Origin: Galbibacter pacificus
Lineage (GTDB): Bacteria > Bacteroidota > Bacteroidia > Flavobacteriales > Flavobacteriaceae
Reading direction: 5' to 3'
Assembly (NCBI RefSeq): GCF_029603165.1
Contig: NZ_JAQSVC010000001.1
Coordinates: 372,001-436,000, forward strand
Length of the DNA stretch: 64,000 nt
The notes beneath the pieces were generated by a model, which saw only the letters and a program-made list of their open reading frames with translations, had not been told where the DNA came from and did no database searches. Both the position numbers and the translations under genes were made by a program. Shown here in pieces: positions 8,824 to 16,811 of the stretch (position 1 is the first letter of the stretch; each line of letters begins with the position of its first letter).

Positions 8824-8949
8824 TTAGGTGGTTATTCTATCTTGATTTAAAAAGGTGCCCTTCAGTTTTATACGATACTTTACATCAATAACTTCAATTA
8901 AACGCTTTAAATCTTTAATGAAATGATTTTGAACTTTACTATCTAACAA
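8824..8949 (-). pseudogene. C-terminal tail of a serine recombinase (fragment 2)
   Basis: Minus-strand reading gives SKVQNHFIKDLKRLIEVI, matching the last residues of the fragment at 5845-6366 (SNHFIEDIKHLIEVI); the DNA is also visibly similar. Only this tail is present. It may be the missing 3' end of the fragment at 11310-11622, with the SDR/AraC module lying between the two. Confidence 0.6.
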
Positions 8950-9133
8950 TAATAATTATATCATCAAGGAGCAATACCTGCCAGGACGAAAACTTTTCAC
9001 AAATGCTTGGTCTCATCTCAATCTGCTAAATGACAAATAGATAACCAGTAGTAATTATTGCCTTTATAAAAGGGGAACTCGTTGAACAGATGCTATATTT
9101 TGGAGAGTACTTAAATGGTTTTCTTCTTAGCAT
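8950..9133. other. Non-coding spacer of the accessory segment
   Basis: About 180 bases without a convincing gene. A short plus-strand open stretch from about 8965 (peptide containing LPGRKLFTNAWSHL) ends at a stop near 9040 and matches nothing I recognise. It could be debris of another gene. Confidence 0.4.
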
Positions 9134-10051
9134 TTAATTAAACAATGCCCTATACTGTAAAGGTGTTTGGTGGGTTTTCTTTTTAAACATACTACTAAAG
9201 GATTGGGGATGTTGAAAACCTAAATTATATGCTATCTCCTTAACGCTTAAATTGGTAGTTGATATTAAATCCTTGGCCTCATTTATTATGAAATTTTGAA
9301 TATAGGTCTGTGCATTTTGACCAAGGAGGTTCCGTAGCATATCACTGAGATAACTTGGGGACATATTTAATTCTTCTGATAGGTATTGAACTGTAGGAAG
9401 CCCTGAAATACTAGCTTTCGTATTTAGATAATCACGAAGTATTTCTTCTATTTTTATTAATAGATCATTGTTTTCAGCATTCCTTGTAAGAAATTGTCGG
9501 TTATGAAATCTTCGTGAATAATTTAGAAGAAGATCTATATGAGATATTACCAGATCTTGGCTATAGTTATCAATATTATTTTTTAATTCATTTTTGATTT
9601 GTTGGAGCAGCGTCATAATTATTTCATTTTCTTTCTCTGAAAGATGGAGCGCTTCGGCAATAGCATAGGAGAAAAAACCATAGGTGTTAATGACTTTTCC
9701 TAAGGCCGAATGACGAATGAAATCTGCTTTAAAAACTAACATAAAACCGGTTACCGGATTATTTGAGATATTGGTGACTGAAAAAATCTGTCCAGGCTTG
9801 GTAAAACTCATCATCCCATCATCAAAGTCATAATCGCGCTGTCCATACTTAAACTTTCCTGAAGAACCTATCTTGCAGGCAACGCAATAGAAGTCATAAA
9901 AAAAACTTTTCCAAATTTCCCTATCATCAAACTTTATATTTTCAAAGTCAATGACACTTACCAATGGATGGTCGGGCTTATTTAAATGAAATAAGCTATG
10001 GAGCTCGGGTATTGATTTTATTTTTACCGGACCGGACTTTTTAATAGACAT
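9134..10051 (-). CDS. AraC-family transcriptional regulator
   Basis: 305-residue DNA-binding regulator. The C-terminal ~100 residues form the two helix-turn-helix AraC domain: first HTH around LPTVQYLSEELNMSPSYLSDML, second around LSVKEIAYNLGFQHPQSFSSMFKKK, ending TPLQYRALFN. The N-terminal ~190 residues fit a cupin-like effector domain (FDDGMMSFTKPGQIFSV). The gene begins one base after the stop codon of an SDR oxidoreductase gene on the same strand, so the two form a tight operon and the regulator probably controls it. A tandem direct repeat in front of the SDR gene (10937-10972) is the likely binding site. This SDR/AraC pairing is common in Bacteroidota. Confidence 0.88.
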   Translation of the reverse strand: MSIKKSGPVKIKSIPELHSLFHLNKPDHPLVSVIDFENIKFDDREIWKSFFYDFYCVACKIGSSGKFKYGQRDYDFDDGMMSFTKPGQIFSVTNISNNPVTGFMLVFKADFIRHSALGKVINTYGFFSYAIAEALHLSEKENEIIMTLLQQIKNELKNNIDNYSQDLVISHIDLLLNYSRRFHNRQFLTRNAENNDLLIKIEEILRDYLNTKASISGLPTVQYLSEELNMSPSYLSDMLRNLLGQNAQTYIQNFIINEAKDLISTTNLSVKEIAYNLGFQHPQSFSSMFKKKTHQTPLQYRALFN

Positions 10052-10052
10052 T

Positions 10053-10886
10053 TTATTTAAAATCAGTTTGTAAAGATAACTGTTTCCATTTTTCTAATTC
10101 TTCCCGTTCCCTTTCACGACTTTCCTTTATTGCATTAAAACTATCAGACCCTAACGGAAGATGTATGGGTGGGGATGACATTTCGGAAATTTTCAGTAAA
10201 ACTTGAGCCAACTTTTTAGGGTCTCCTAATTGCATACCATCATAGCTTCGGAAAATTTCAACTTGTTTTTCCAAGTTATAACCCTCAATTGCATTTTTGG
10301 CAATTGATAGACTATCCTCACTCATAAAACTTGTACGAAAAGTACCAGGTGCCAGAATAGTAACATTGATACCAAAAGGTGCCAATTCCTGTGCAAGAGC
10401 TTCGGACATTCCTATTACCGCAAATTTAGAAGCGTTATAGCTGCCATTACCCGCATGCCCTATATATCCCATCATAGAAGAAGTATTTATAATATGGCCA
10501 CTTTTCTGATTTCGAAGATAAGGAAGTACATGACGTATGACGTTTGCCATTCCAAATAGATTTACATCCATTGTCTTACGGAATTCCGCATTACTTAATT
10601 CTTCGATATTTCCCAATAAGTTATATCCTGCGTTATTAACAACAACATCTATGCGTCCAAAATGATGACAACCAATGTTAATAGCTTCCTTAACATCCTG
10701 TTCATTTGTGACATCTAAATCAAGGGCTAACAAATCAATCAAATTTCCATCGAGCTTTTCTAACATATTTTTGGGATTTCTCGAAGTAGCGATTACTTTA
10801 TCTCCATTATTTAAAATAGCTTTTGTTATTTCGAGCCCCATCCCTTTAGATGCTCCGGTAATAAACCACACTTTTTTTGTAACCAT
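10053..10886 (-). CDS. Short-chain dehydrogenase/reductase
   Basis: Classical SDR oxidoreductase of about 277 residues, cytoplasmic, NADP(H)- or NAD(H)-dependent. Visible: cofactor motif TGASKGMG, a DLDVTNEQDV acidic segment, NNAGYN, catalytic Ser in INTSSMMGYIG and the active-site YNASK, then PGTFRT. The frame extends to a TTG at 10925, but that extension overlaps the -7 box at 10910-10917, so the ATG giving MVTKKVWFITGAS at 10886 is chosen. It is first gene of an operon with the AraC regulator. The substrate cannot be inferred. Confidence 0.87.
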   Translation of the reverse strand: MVTKKVWFITGASKGMGLEITKAILNNGDKVIATSRNPKNMLEKLDGNLIDLLALDLDVTNEQDVKEAINIGCHHFGRIDVVVNNAGYNLLGNIEELSNAEFRKTMDVNLFGMANVIRHVLPYLRNQKSGHIINTSSMMGYIGHAGNGSYNASKFAVIGMSEALAQELAPFGINVTILAPGTFRTSFMSEDSLSIAKNAIEGYNLEKQVEIFRSYDGMQLGDPKKLAQVLLKISEMSSPPIHLPLGSDSFNAIKESREREREELEKWKQLSLQTDFK

Positions 10887-10909
10887 AACTTTATTCTTTT
10901 TGTATGAAG

Positions 10910-10917
10910 CAAAATTA
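10910..10917 (-). promoter_or_regulatory. -7 box of the SDR/AraC operon
   Basis: Minus-strand TAATTTTG matches TAnnTTTG, 23 bases before the chosen ATG. No good -33 box is visible, which fits activation by the AraC protein. Confidence 0.5.
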
Positions 10918-10936
10918 CATAGCAATTATATTAACG

Positions 10937-10972
10937 AAGTATTCCAATTGAAGAAATAAGTATTTCAATTGA
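10937..10972. promoter_or_regulatory. Tandem direct repeat, candidate AraC operator
   Basis: AAGTATTCCAATTGA at 10937 is repeated as AAGTATTTCAATTGA at 10958: one mismatch in 15, offset exactly 21 bases (two helical turns). This is the geometry expected for an AraC-family site, and it sits immediately upstream of the SDR/AraC -7 box. Confidence 0.6.
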
Positions 10973-11309
10973 GTAGGAAGCAAATTGTGAATATTAGTAT
11001 GCCGGAGATAATAAAAAACTAAACCTTCCATGCAGATTAATGTTTTGTTCTATGTAAGATAACTTGGCTCAATTAATAATACCAATGCCTGCAATTTGAA
11101 AACATCTTAAAAAGGACAGTTTCTTGTGATTTATAGGGGCGATGGACAAAGGGTGTATCGAAAAGAAAGAGAATAATTAGCAAAGAAGCGACTTGTGTTT
11201 TTACTTTCCGAAGACCAAAGGGGGGGCGTAAAGGGGTCAAACAGGTTATTATGGGTCATGAATTTCCTGATTCAAAATAAAATTTTCATTTATTTTGAAA
11301 GGCTTCGTT
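10973..11309. other. Non-coding accessory DNA
   Basis: About 340 bases with stops in all frames and no recognisable gene. A short plus-strand peptide near 11205-11278 (ending KQVIMGHEFPDSK) could be gene debris but is too short to assign. Confidence 0.4.
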
Positions 11310-11622
11310 AGTTATTAATCAGTTGTATTATAGCTATTGCTTCATTGATTTTAGTGGTTCGAACTTTTCCAGATATTATCGTTAGTTTTTCAGGAAAAAT
11401 GGAAGAAATTAACTTTTTTTAGCGAAATATATCCCTTTAAATACAGGATATACAATTTTGAAATGCAATTACATGCTTTTTTCCAGTAAGGAATTAATAT
11501 TAAAATTGCCACCTTGAAAACCAGATATTTTAGGTTTTGTTTTGATGATTTCTTCTTCGCACTCTGATTTTATAGTACGGGGGAGTCCTATGCATCAAAA
11601 TTAGTATTTCCGTCAAGTCTTA
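11310..11622 (-). pseudogene. Degenerate middle part of a serine recombinase (fragment 3)
   Basis: This stretch is a diverged direct copy of about 5985-6285, easily seen in the DNA (shared runs such as CTATTGCTTCATT and GGTTCGAACTTTTCCAGATA). It encodes the same recombinase C-terminal region on the minus strand, but indels in homopolymers (near 11410 and 11480) and stops break the frame. It lacks the tail present in copy 1; a separate tail lies at 8824-8949. Clearly non-functional. The segment between here and the GH36 promoter shows no gene. Confidence 0.65.
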
Positions 11623-11667
11623 TATTTAAAAAAAAGAATAAAAGTTTTTTGAATTAATCAATTTATA

Positions 11668-11694
11668 GTATTATTGTGGAATAGAATAGAACAG
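11668..11694 (+). promoter_or_regulatory. Promoter/operator element shared with the SusC operon (copy A)
   Basis: GTATTATTGT followed after two bases by AATAGAATAGAACAG. The same two blocks, separated by five bases, recur at 16712-16745 before SusC. TATTATTG resembles a Bacteroidota -7 box, and the AATAG repeats after it may be an operator for the GntR regulator encoded at 14006. Confidence 0.5.
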
Positions 11695-11747
11695 TTTAAT
11701 TAATAGTTGAAATTTAAATAATAATATTTATTAATATCATAGTAAAA

Positions 11748-13958
11748 ATGTCAAGTACTTTATCCAATCTCAAGAAATGTTGCATTATGGCCATGGTAAC
11801 ATTTTTAATTCCATGCCTTTCTTATAGTCAGAAACTAGTTTCTGTTAATACCGAAACCAATGCATTGGTATTTACTGTTAATGAAAATAATGAATTAAAT
11901 ACATTGTATTTTGGGGATAAATTAAAAAATTCTTCAGAATATGAGCTCATTGCAAAGCATTATAAGCAAGGAACGGATTATTCTGAAATTTATAATTCTA
12001 TATATACCCCGGCAGGGTCTAAAAATCTTTTGGAACCAGCAATAAATATCACGCATACAGATGGAAATACTTCTTTAAGCTTGGAATATATAAATGCTGA
12101 AACCAATGAGGTTGAACCTAATGTGCACCTAACTAAAATTGTTTTACAAGACAAAGTCTATGATCTTGAAGTAGACCTTTTCTTCAAAGCTTATTATAAA
12201 GAAGATGTTATAGAAACATGGACAGAAATACATAATAATGAAAAGGGGGGAATAAGATTGCATAAATTTGCATCGGTAAATTTGTACCTTTATGGGGATA
12301 ATGATTTTTGGTTAACCCATTATAGTGGAGATTGGGCTCAGGAGATGAGACCAGAAGAAACAAGATTGTCTCACGGAATCAAAGTATTGGACTCTAAGTT
12401 AGGAACACGAGCCAATTTATTTCAACCGTCAGTGTTTATGGTGTCTATAGGAAAACCTGCTACAGATAATGAAGGTACGGTACTAATGGGTGGTTTGGAA
12501 TGGTCTGGGAACTTTCGCAATGAATTTGAGGTGGACCCATTGAATAACTTACGAATTCTTTCAGGTATTAATAATTATGCTTCTGATTTTGAATTAAAAA
12601 AAGGGGAAGCTTTTACTACGCCTAAATTTTGGTTCTCATTATCACGTACCGGAAAAGGAGATGCTAGCCGAAACATTCACAATTGGGCTCGAAACTACAA
12701 AGTATTGGACGGAAAAGGCACCCGTTTAACCCTACTTAATAATTGGGAAGCTACATATTTTGATTTCAATGAAAAGAAACTTAAAAAATTAATTGAAGAT
12801 GCTGATAAGTTGGGAGTAGACCTGTTTTTATTAGACGATGGATGGTTTGGGAACAATTATCCGAGAAATGCCGATAATGCTGGACTTGGTGATTGGGAGG
12901 TGAATCAAAAAAAGTTGCCCAACGGAATAGGGACATTGGTAAAGACAGCGGAGAAAAACAACGTCAAATTTGGTATTTGGATAGAGCCGGAAATGGTAAA
13001 TCCAGATAGTGACTTGTATCATGAACACCCCGAATGGGTAATTAAGCAACCCATGCGTGAGGAACATTACTTTAGGAACCAGCTGGTTTTGGATCTTTCC
13101 AACCCAGATGTGCAAGACTTTATATTTAATGTAGTTGATGGCCTCTTTACCGAAAATCCAAATTTGGCGTATATTAAATGGGACTGTAATTCGGTTATTT
13201 ATAATGCACATTCTGATTATCTTAAAGATGATGAGCAATCTGAATTGTATATAAAGTATGTTCAAGGTCTTTATAATGTACTGGAACGAATTAGAGAAAA
13301 ATACCCGAAAGTTCCAATGATGTTATGCTCGGGCGGTGGCGGAAGAGTTGATTATGGAGCAATGGAATATTTTACAGAGTTCTGGCCGAGCGACAATACA
13401 GATCCGCTTGAGAGAGTGTTTATGCAGTGGGAATATTCATATTTTTATCCATCTTCAGCCATTGCTGCCCATGTTACGGATTGGGGAAATCAATCTATTA
13501 AATTTAAGACAGATGTAGCAATGATGGGGAAAATGGGCTTTGATATTGTGGTTGATGAATTGCCCAAAGATGAGCTTGAATTTTGCCAGAGAGCGATAAA
13601 GAATTACAATGAGCTGGAAAATGTTATTTGGCAAGGGGATTTATACAAGTTAAAAAACCCATGGAAAAACGAACTGGCTTCTTTAATGTATGTGGGACAG
13701 GATAAAAAGAAAGCTATTGTATTTAATTATTTGGTGAATTATCGTTACGAGAAAGGAAGTCATTCTCCAATTAAGTTAAAAGGGTTAAATCCGGCCTCCA
13801 TATATGAAGTTGAGGAAATTAATGTTTTTCCTGGTCATGAACCAATTATAAATAAAGAGCATTATAGTGGAGATTTCTTAATGAAAATAGGGGTTAATCC
13901 AAAGGTAAGCTCGGGGCATCCAAGTGTGGTGCTTCGACTAAAAGAGGTTTCAAATTAG
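11748..13958 (+). CDS. GH36 alpha-galactosidase
   Basis: Retaining alpha-galactosidase releasing terminal alpha-D-galactose (raffinose-type or galactan side chains). The 736-residue protein begins with a signal peptide (cleavage likely after SYS in CLSYSQK), so it is periplasmic. Order: N-terminal beta-supersandwich (about 30-300), (beta/alpha)8 barrel (about 320-640) with LLDDGWFG, GIWIEPEMVNPDSDLY and the nucleophile Asp479 in YIKWDCN, candidate acid/base Asp549 in WPSDNTDPLER, and a C-terminal beta domain. The spacing of these two Asp residues matches characterised GH36 enzymes. It is the first gene of a plus-strand unit followed by a GntR regulator and an SSS transporter, and an upstream element matches one before SusC. 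Confidence 0.93.
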   Translation: MSSTLSNLKKCCIMAMVTFLIPCLSYSQKLVSVNTETNALVFTVNENNELNTLYFGDKLKNSSEYELIAKHYKQGTDYSEIYNSIYTPAGSKNLLEPAINITHTDGNTSLSLEYINAETNEVEPNVHLTKIVLQDKVYDLEVDLFFKAYYKEDVIETWTEIHNNEKGGIRLHKFASVNLYLYGDNDFWLTHYSGDWAQEMRPEETRLSHGIKVLDSKLGTRANLFQPSVFMVSIGKPATDNEGTVLMGGLEWSGNFRNEFEVDPLNNLRILSGINNYASDFELKKGEAFTTPKFWFSLSRTGKGDASRNIHNWARNYKVLDGKGTRLTLLNNWEATYFDFNEKKLKKLIEDADKLGVDLFLLDDGWFGNNYPRNADNAGLGDWEVNQKKLPNGIGTLVKTAEKNNVKFGIWIEPEMVNPDSDLYHEHPEWVIKQPMREEHYFRNQLVLDLSNPDVQDFIFNVVDGLFTENPNLAYIKWDCNSVIYNAHSDYLKDDEQSELYIKYVQGLYNVLERIREKYPKVPMMLCSGGGGRVDYGAMEYFTEFWPSDNTDPLERVFMQWEYSYFYPSSAIAAHVTDWGNQSIKFKTDVAMMGKMGFDIVVDELPKDELEFCQRAIKNYNELENVIWQGDLYKLKNPWKNELASLMYVGQDKKKAIVFNYLVNYRYEKGSHSPIKLKGLNPASIYEVEEINVFPGHEPIINKEHYSGDFLMKIGVNPKVSSGHPSVVLRLKEVSN

Positions 13959-14005
13959 GGTAAATCCAATAGAACATAATATATTTAGCATAAAATAAAA
14001 TATAA

Positions 14006-15022
14006 ATGGATCAAATTGTCCAGCAAATTAAGGAATTAGAATCTGTTAATTCACTTTCGAAACATGAGCAGATCGTTCAAGGAATTTTGAATGCAATCAA
14101 TGAAAAACATGTTTCAAAGGGAGATATGTTGCCTTCTGTTAATAAAATGATTCAGGAATTGGGTTTTGCAAGAGAAACCATTGTTAAGGCATATAAGGAA
14201 CTTGTTCATAGTGGGATTATCGAGTCCAAAAATAGATTGGGATATTTTGTGGCTACTGAGGATACACAGCAGGAGCTGAAAGTAGCTTTAGTTATTTTCG
14301 CTTTTGATATTTTTCAAGAAACATTTTATGAAAACTTTAGAAATGGTCTAGGCGATTCCATTCAATTAGATATTTTCTTTCATCATAATAATTTTGAAAC
14401 ATTTGATACAATTGTTAATAATATCAGAGGTAAATATGGAATGTATGTTATAGCGCCTATTCCTCATAAAAGCACCCCTGAATTGTTGAGACAGCTCCCG
14501 GTTAATCGGGTTCTGTTGGTGGATAGGTTTGTGAAAACAAAAGAAGATTATAGTTACGTGGTTCAGGAATTTAGAGAATCTTCTTATCAGGCATTTTGTA
14601 AACTGAAAGATAAAATCCAGAAGTTTGATCAAGTAGTTTTTTTCTTTAAATCAAATTCTGCCGAACCCAATGAGATATTGGAGTCGTTCAATCAATTTGT
14701 GAAAGATCACCATATAAACTCTGTTATTCGCGATAATTATAAGCCGGGATCTTTAGAAAAAGGAAAAGTATATTTTACCATACATAACCTGGAATTATGG
14801 GAAATGCTAAAAGATACCAAGGCCAAAGGTTTTGTTTTAGGTAAAGACGTGGGGTTTATTTCTCATAATGATGATATTGTAAAAGAAATCATCTTTGACG
14901 GCGTAACCACATTTTCTACTGACTTTTCCAAAATGGGAACACGGGCAGCAGAATTTGTTAAAAGTGGTGAGAAAATTAAAGTAGTTGTTCCAACAGTCCT
15001 TATTGAGAGAAACTCTTTGTAA
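14006..15022 (+). CDS. GntR-family regulator with periplasmic-binding-protein-like domain
   Basis: 338-residue cytoplasmic transcription factor. The N-terminal winged helix (about 15-85) shows the GntR pattern: GDMLPSVNKMIQELGFARETIVKAYKELVHSGIIESKNRLGYFV. The rest resembles the LacI/ribose-binding fold (FVKTKEDYSYVVQEF, FVLGKDVGFISHNDD, FSTDFSKMGTRAAEFV), as in AraR-type regulators, so it should bind a sugar effector. It sits between GH36 and the SSS transporter, three bases before the latter. Likely target: the repeated element at 11668-11694 and 16712-16745. The effector is probably a monosaccharide such as galactose or an oligosaccharide product, which is inference from neighbours. Confidence 0.87.
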   Translation: MDQIVQQIKELESVNSLSKHEQIVQGILNAINEKHVSKGDMLPSVNKMIQELGFARETIVKAYKELVHSGIIESKNRLGYFVATEDTQQELKVALVIFAFDIFQETFYENFRNGLGDSIQLDIFFHHNNFETFDTIVNNIRGKYGMYVIAPIPHKSTPELLRQLPVNRVLLVDRFVKTKEDYSYVVQEFRESSYQAFCKLKDKIQKFDQVVFFFKSNSAEPNEILESFNQFVKDHHINSVIRDNYKPGSLEKGKVYFTIHNLELWEMLKDTKAKGFVLGKDVGFISHNDDIVKEIIFDGVTTFSTDFSKMGTRAAEFVKSGEKIKVVVPTVLIERNSL

Positions 15023-15024
15023 AA

Positions 15025-16620
15025 ATGAATGTAGTTGTATTTGGGAGTTTTGTATTTTGTACATTATTGATAGCAATAATCTCTTATATAAAAACCAGGA
15101 AAGATATAACCCGCACAACAGCGGGTTTATTTTTTGCCAATAAAGAGAACAATTTTTGGATTGTGGGGGGTGCCTTGTTCCTAAGTAATATCAGTGCTAA
15201 TCAGCTTATTGGGGAAAACGAGTCCATTTATATTAACAATATGAGTGTAATGGCTTGGGGGGTAAGCTCCATTTTTGCCATGTTATTGGTGGCTAAATTT
15301 ATACTCCCCATCTATTTTAAGACCAACTCCATGACTATTCCTGATTATCTGGGCAAGCGATATGACGGTGCTACCAAAAGACTGGTTTCCATAATTTTTT
15401 TATGTAGCTACTTGGTAAACTTACTTCCGGCTGTTCTTTATGGAGGAGCGGTAGCTTTTACGGGAATGTTTGATTTTATGGAATTGCCAGGTATGGGGTA
15501 CTGGCAACAAATTTGGCTTATGGTATGGGTAATTGGTACAATAGGAAGTTTATATTCCATTTATGGAGGCCTTCGTGCAATAACGATATCCGATAGTGTT
15601 TTAAGCATAGGGCTATTGTTGATTGGCATAGCATTCCCATACTATGGCTTTAAGGTATTGGGGGGTGGAAATTTTTTTGACGGTTTAGGGATATTGCTAT
15701 CTCAACATAAGGAACATCTCAACTCAATTGGAACTTCAAGCGATGAAATTCCATTTGGGACCATTTTTACAGGAATGCTTATCATGAATGTTTATTATTG
15801 GGGAATGGAGCAATACATAGTTCAACAAGCTATGACAGCCAAAAACTTAAAAGAAAGTCAAAAAGGAATGGCCTTGGCTTGTTTAGGTAAATTGCTATGT
15901 CCATTCTTGATAAATATACCTGGTTTAATTGGGGTTCATTTGATAAGCCGTTTAGATAATACTGCTGAAATATTTCCTAAAGTAGTAGGGGAGACCTTGC
16001 CCGATATATTAATTGGATTAACGGCAACAGTTGTATTGGGGGCGGCAATTACTACATTCAATGCTGGGCTTAATAGCAGTAGCGCCTTATTCATATTAAA
16101 TATATACAAACCGCTACAAAGGAAAAGAGGAAAACGGACATCTGAACGTGACCTCACACGAAAAGGTAAACTTTTTCAAATAGTGGTCTCTTTGATAGCC
16201 ATGTTTACAGCACCTTTTATATTATTTGCAGACAGTGGATTTTATACCTATCTTCAGCAACTGTCCGGAATGTTTTGTGTTCCCATATTTACAATTGTAA
16301 TACTTGGTTTTGTTAGTAAAAAAGTCTCTCCTTTGGCGGCTAAGTCCGGGGCAATTCTTTTTATTATTTGTTATGTGGTTGCTAATTATGTAATGGAAAT
16401 ACGTTTGCATTATTTACATTTATTAGGGATACTGTTTTTGCTTACTTCAGCTTGGATGCTCCTCTTAGGAGCTCTTTTGCCAAAAAACGAAATAAAAATA
16501 ATGCCATTGCAGTATTCTGGTAATTTTCAGTCTTGGAAATATCTCAATTATAGTGCAATTCTTCTAATAGTTCTAATGATAGCAGTTTTTCTACTCTTTT
16601 CTCCATATGGTATTGCATAA
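15025..16620 (+). CDS. SSS-family sodium/sugar symporter
   Basis: 531-residue inner-membrane Na+:solute symporter (SLC5-like) with about 14 hydrophobic segments. Signatures: GGALFLSNISANQLIGENES early in the protein (the sodium-site helix region of sugar SSS members), TIPDYLGKRYDGATKR after helix 3, the GGLRAITISDSVLSIGLL segment and YYWGMEQYIVQQAMTAKNLKESQKG, all typical of vSGLT-like sugar carriers. It is placed with a GH36 alpha-galactosidase and a sugar-responsive GntR regulator, so galactose or a related sugar is the likely cargo. The gene ends 190 bases before SusC. Confidence 0.9.
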   Translation: MNVVVFGSFVFCTLLIAIISYIKTRKDITRTTAGLFFANKENNFWIVGGALFLSNISANQLIGENESIYINNMSVMAWGVSSIFAMLLVAKFILPIYFKTNSMTIPDYLGKRYDGATKRLVSIIFLCSYLVNLLPAVLYGGAVAFTGMFDFMELPGMGYWQQIWLMVWVIGTIGSLYSIYGGLRAITISDSVLSIGLLLIGIAFPYYGFKVLGGGNFFDGLGILLSQHKEHLNSIGTSSDEIPFGTIFTGMLIMNVYYWGMEQYIVQQAMTAKNLKESQKGMALACLGKLLCPFLINIPGLIGVHLISRLDNTAEIFPKVVGETLPDILIGLTATVVLGAAITTFNAGLNSSSALFILNIYKPLQRKRGKRTSERDLTRKGKLFQIVVSLIAMFTAPFILFADSGFYTYLQQLSGMFCVPIFTIVILGFVSKKVSPLAAKSGAILFIICYVVANYVMEIRLHYLHLLGILFLLTSAWMLLLGALLPKNEIKIMPLQYSGNFQSWKYLNYSAILLIVLMIAVFLLFSPYGIA

Positions 16621-16711
16621 GGTTTTAACAAAGGGTAATAACCGTTAATGATAGTTTACGTGTTTTTCATCTTTTTTTTTAGTGAATTCTTATAAAAAAG
16701 AAAAAATATTT

Positions 16712-16745
16712 GTATTATTGTTTCTGAATAGAATAGTATAGTACA
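16712..16745 (+). promoter_or_regulatory. Promoter/operator element before SusC (copy B)
   Basis: GTATTATTGT, five bases, AATAGAATAGTATAGTAC. Matches the element at 11668-11694 upstream of GH36. The second block is built of near-repeats AATAG-AATAG-TATAG. It sits about 70-100 bases before the SusC start, as the only long intergenic region in this part of the PUL. Confidence 0.5.
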
Positions 16746-16811
16746 ATAACTTTACTTAAAATTCAATTACAAGCAACTAACAATGTAAACTTTAAAAACT
16801 AATTTAAAAAG

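Noticed and set aside
10887-10925. Longer SDR protein from a TTG codon
   Set aside because: It overlaps the operon's -7 box and adds residues before the Rossmann strand that the family lacks.
11205-11278. Short peptide ending KQVIMGHEFPDSK, considered as the end of a tyrosine recombinase
   Set aside because: Too short; the catalytic Arg-His-Arg/Tyr context is absent, so the match to an 'MGH' motif is probably chance.
12831-13265. 144-codon minus-strand frame inside GH36
   Set aside because: It lies opposite the catalytic core of a well-supported GH36 gene, and its composition is that of an antisense shadow.
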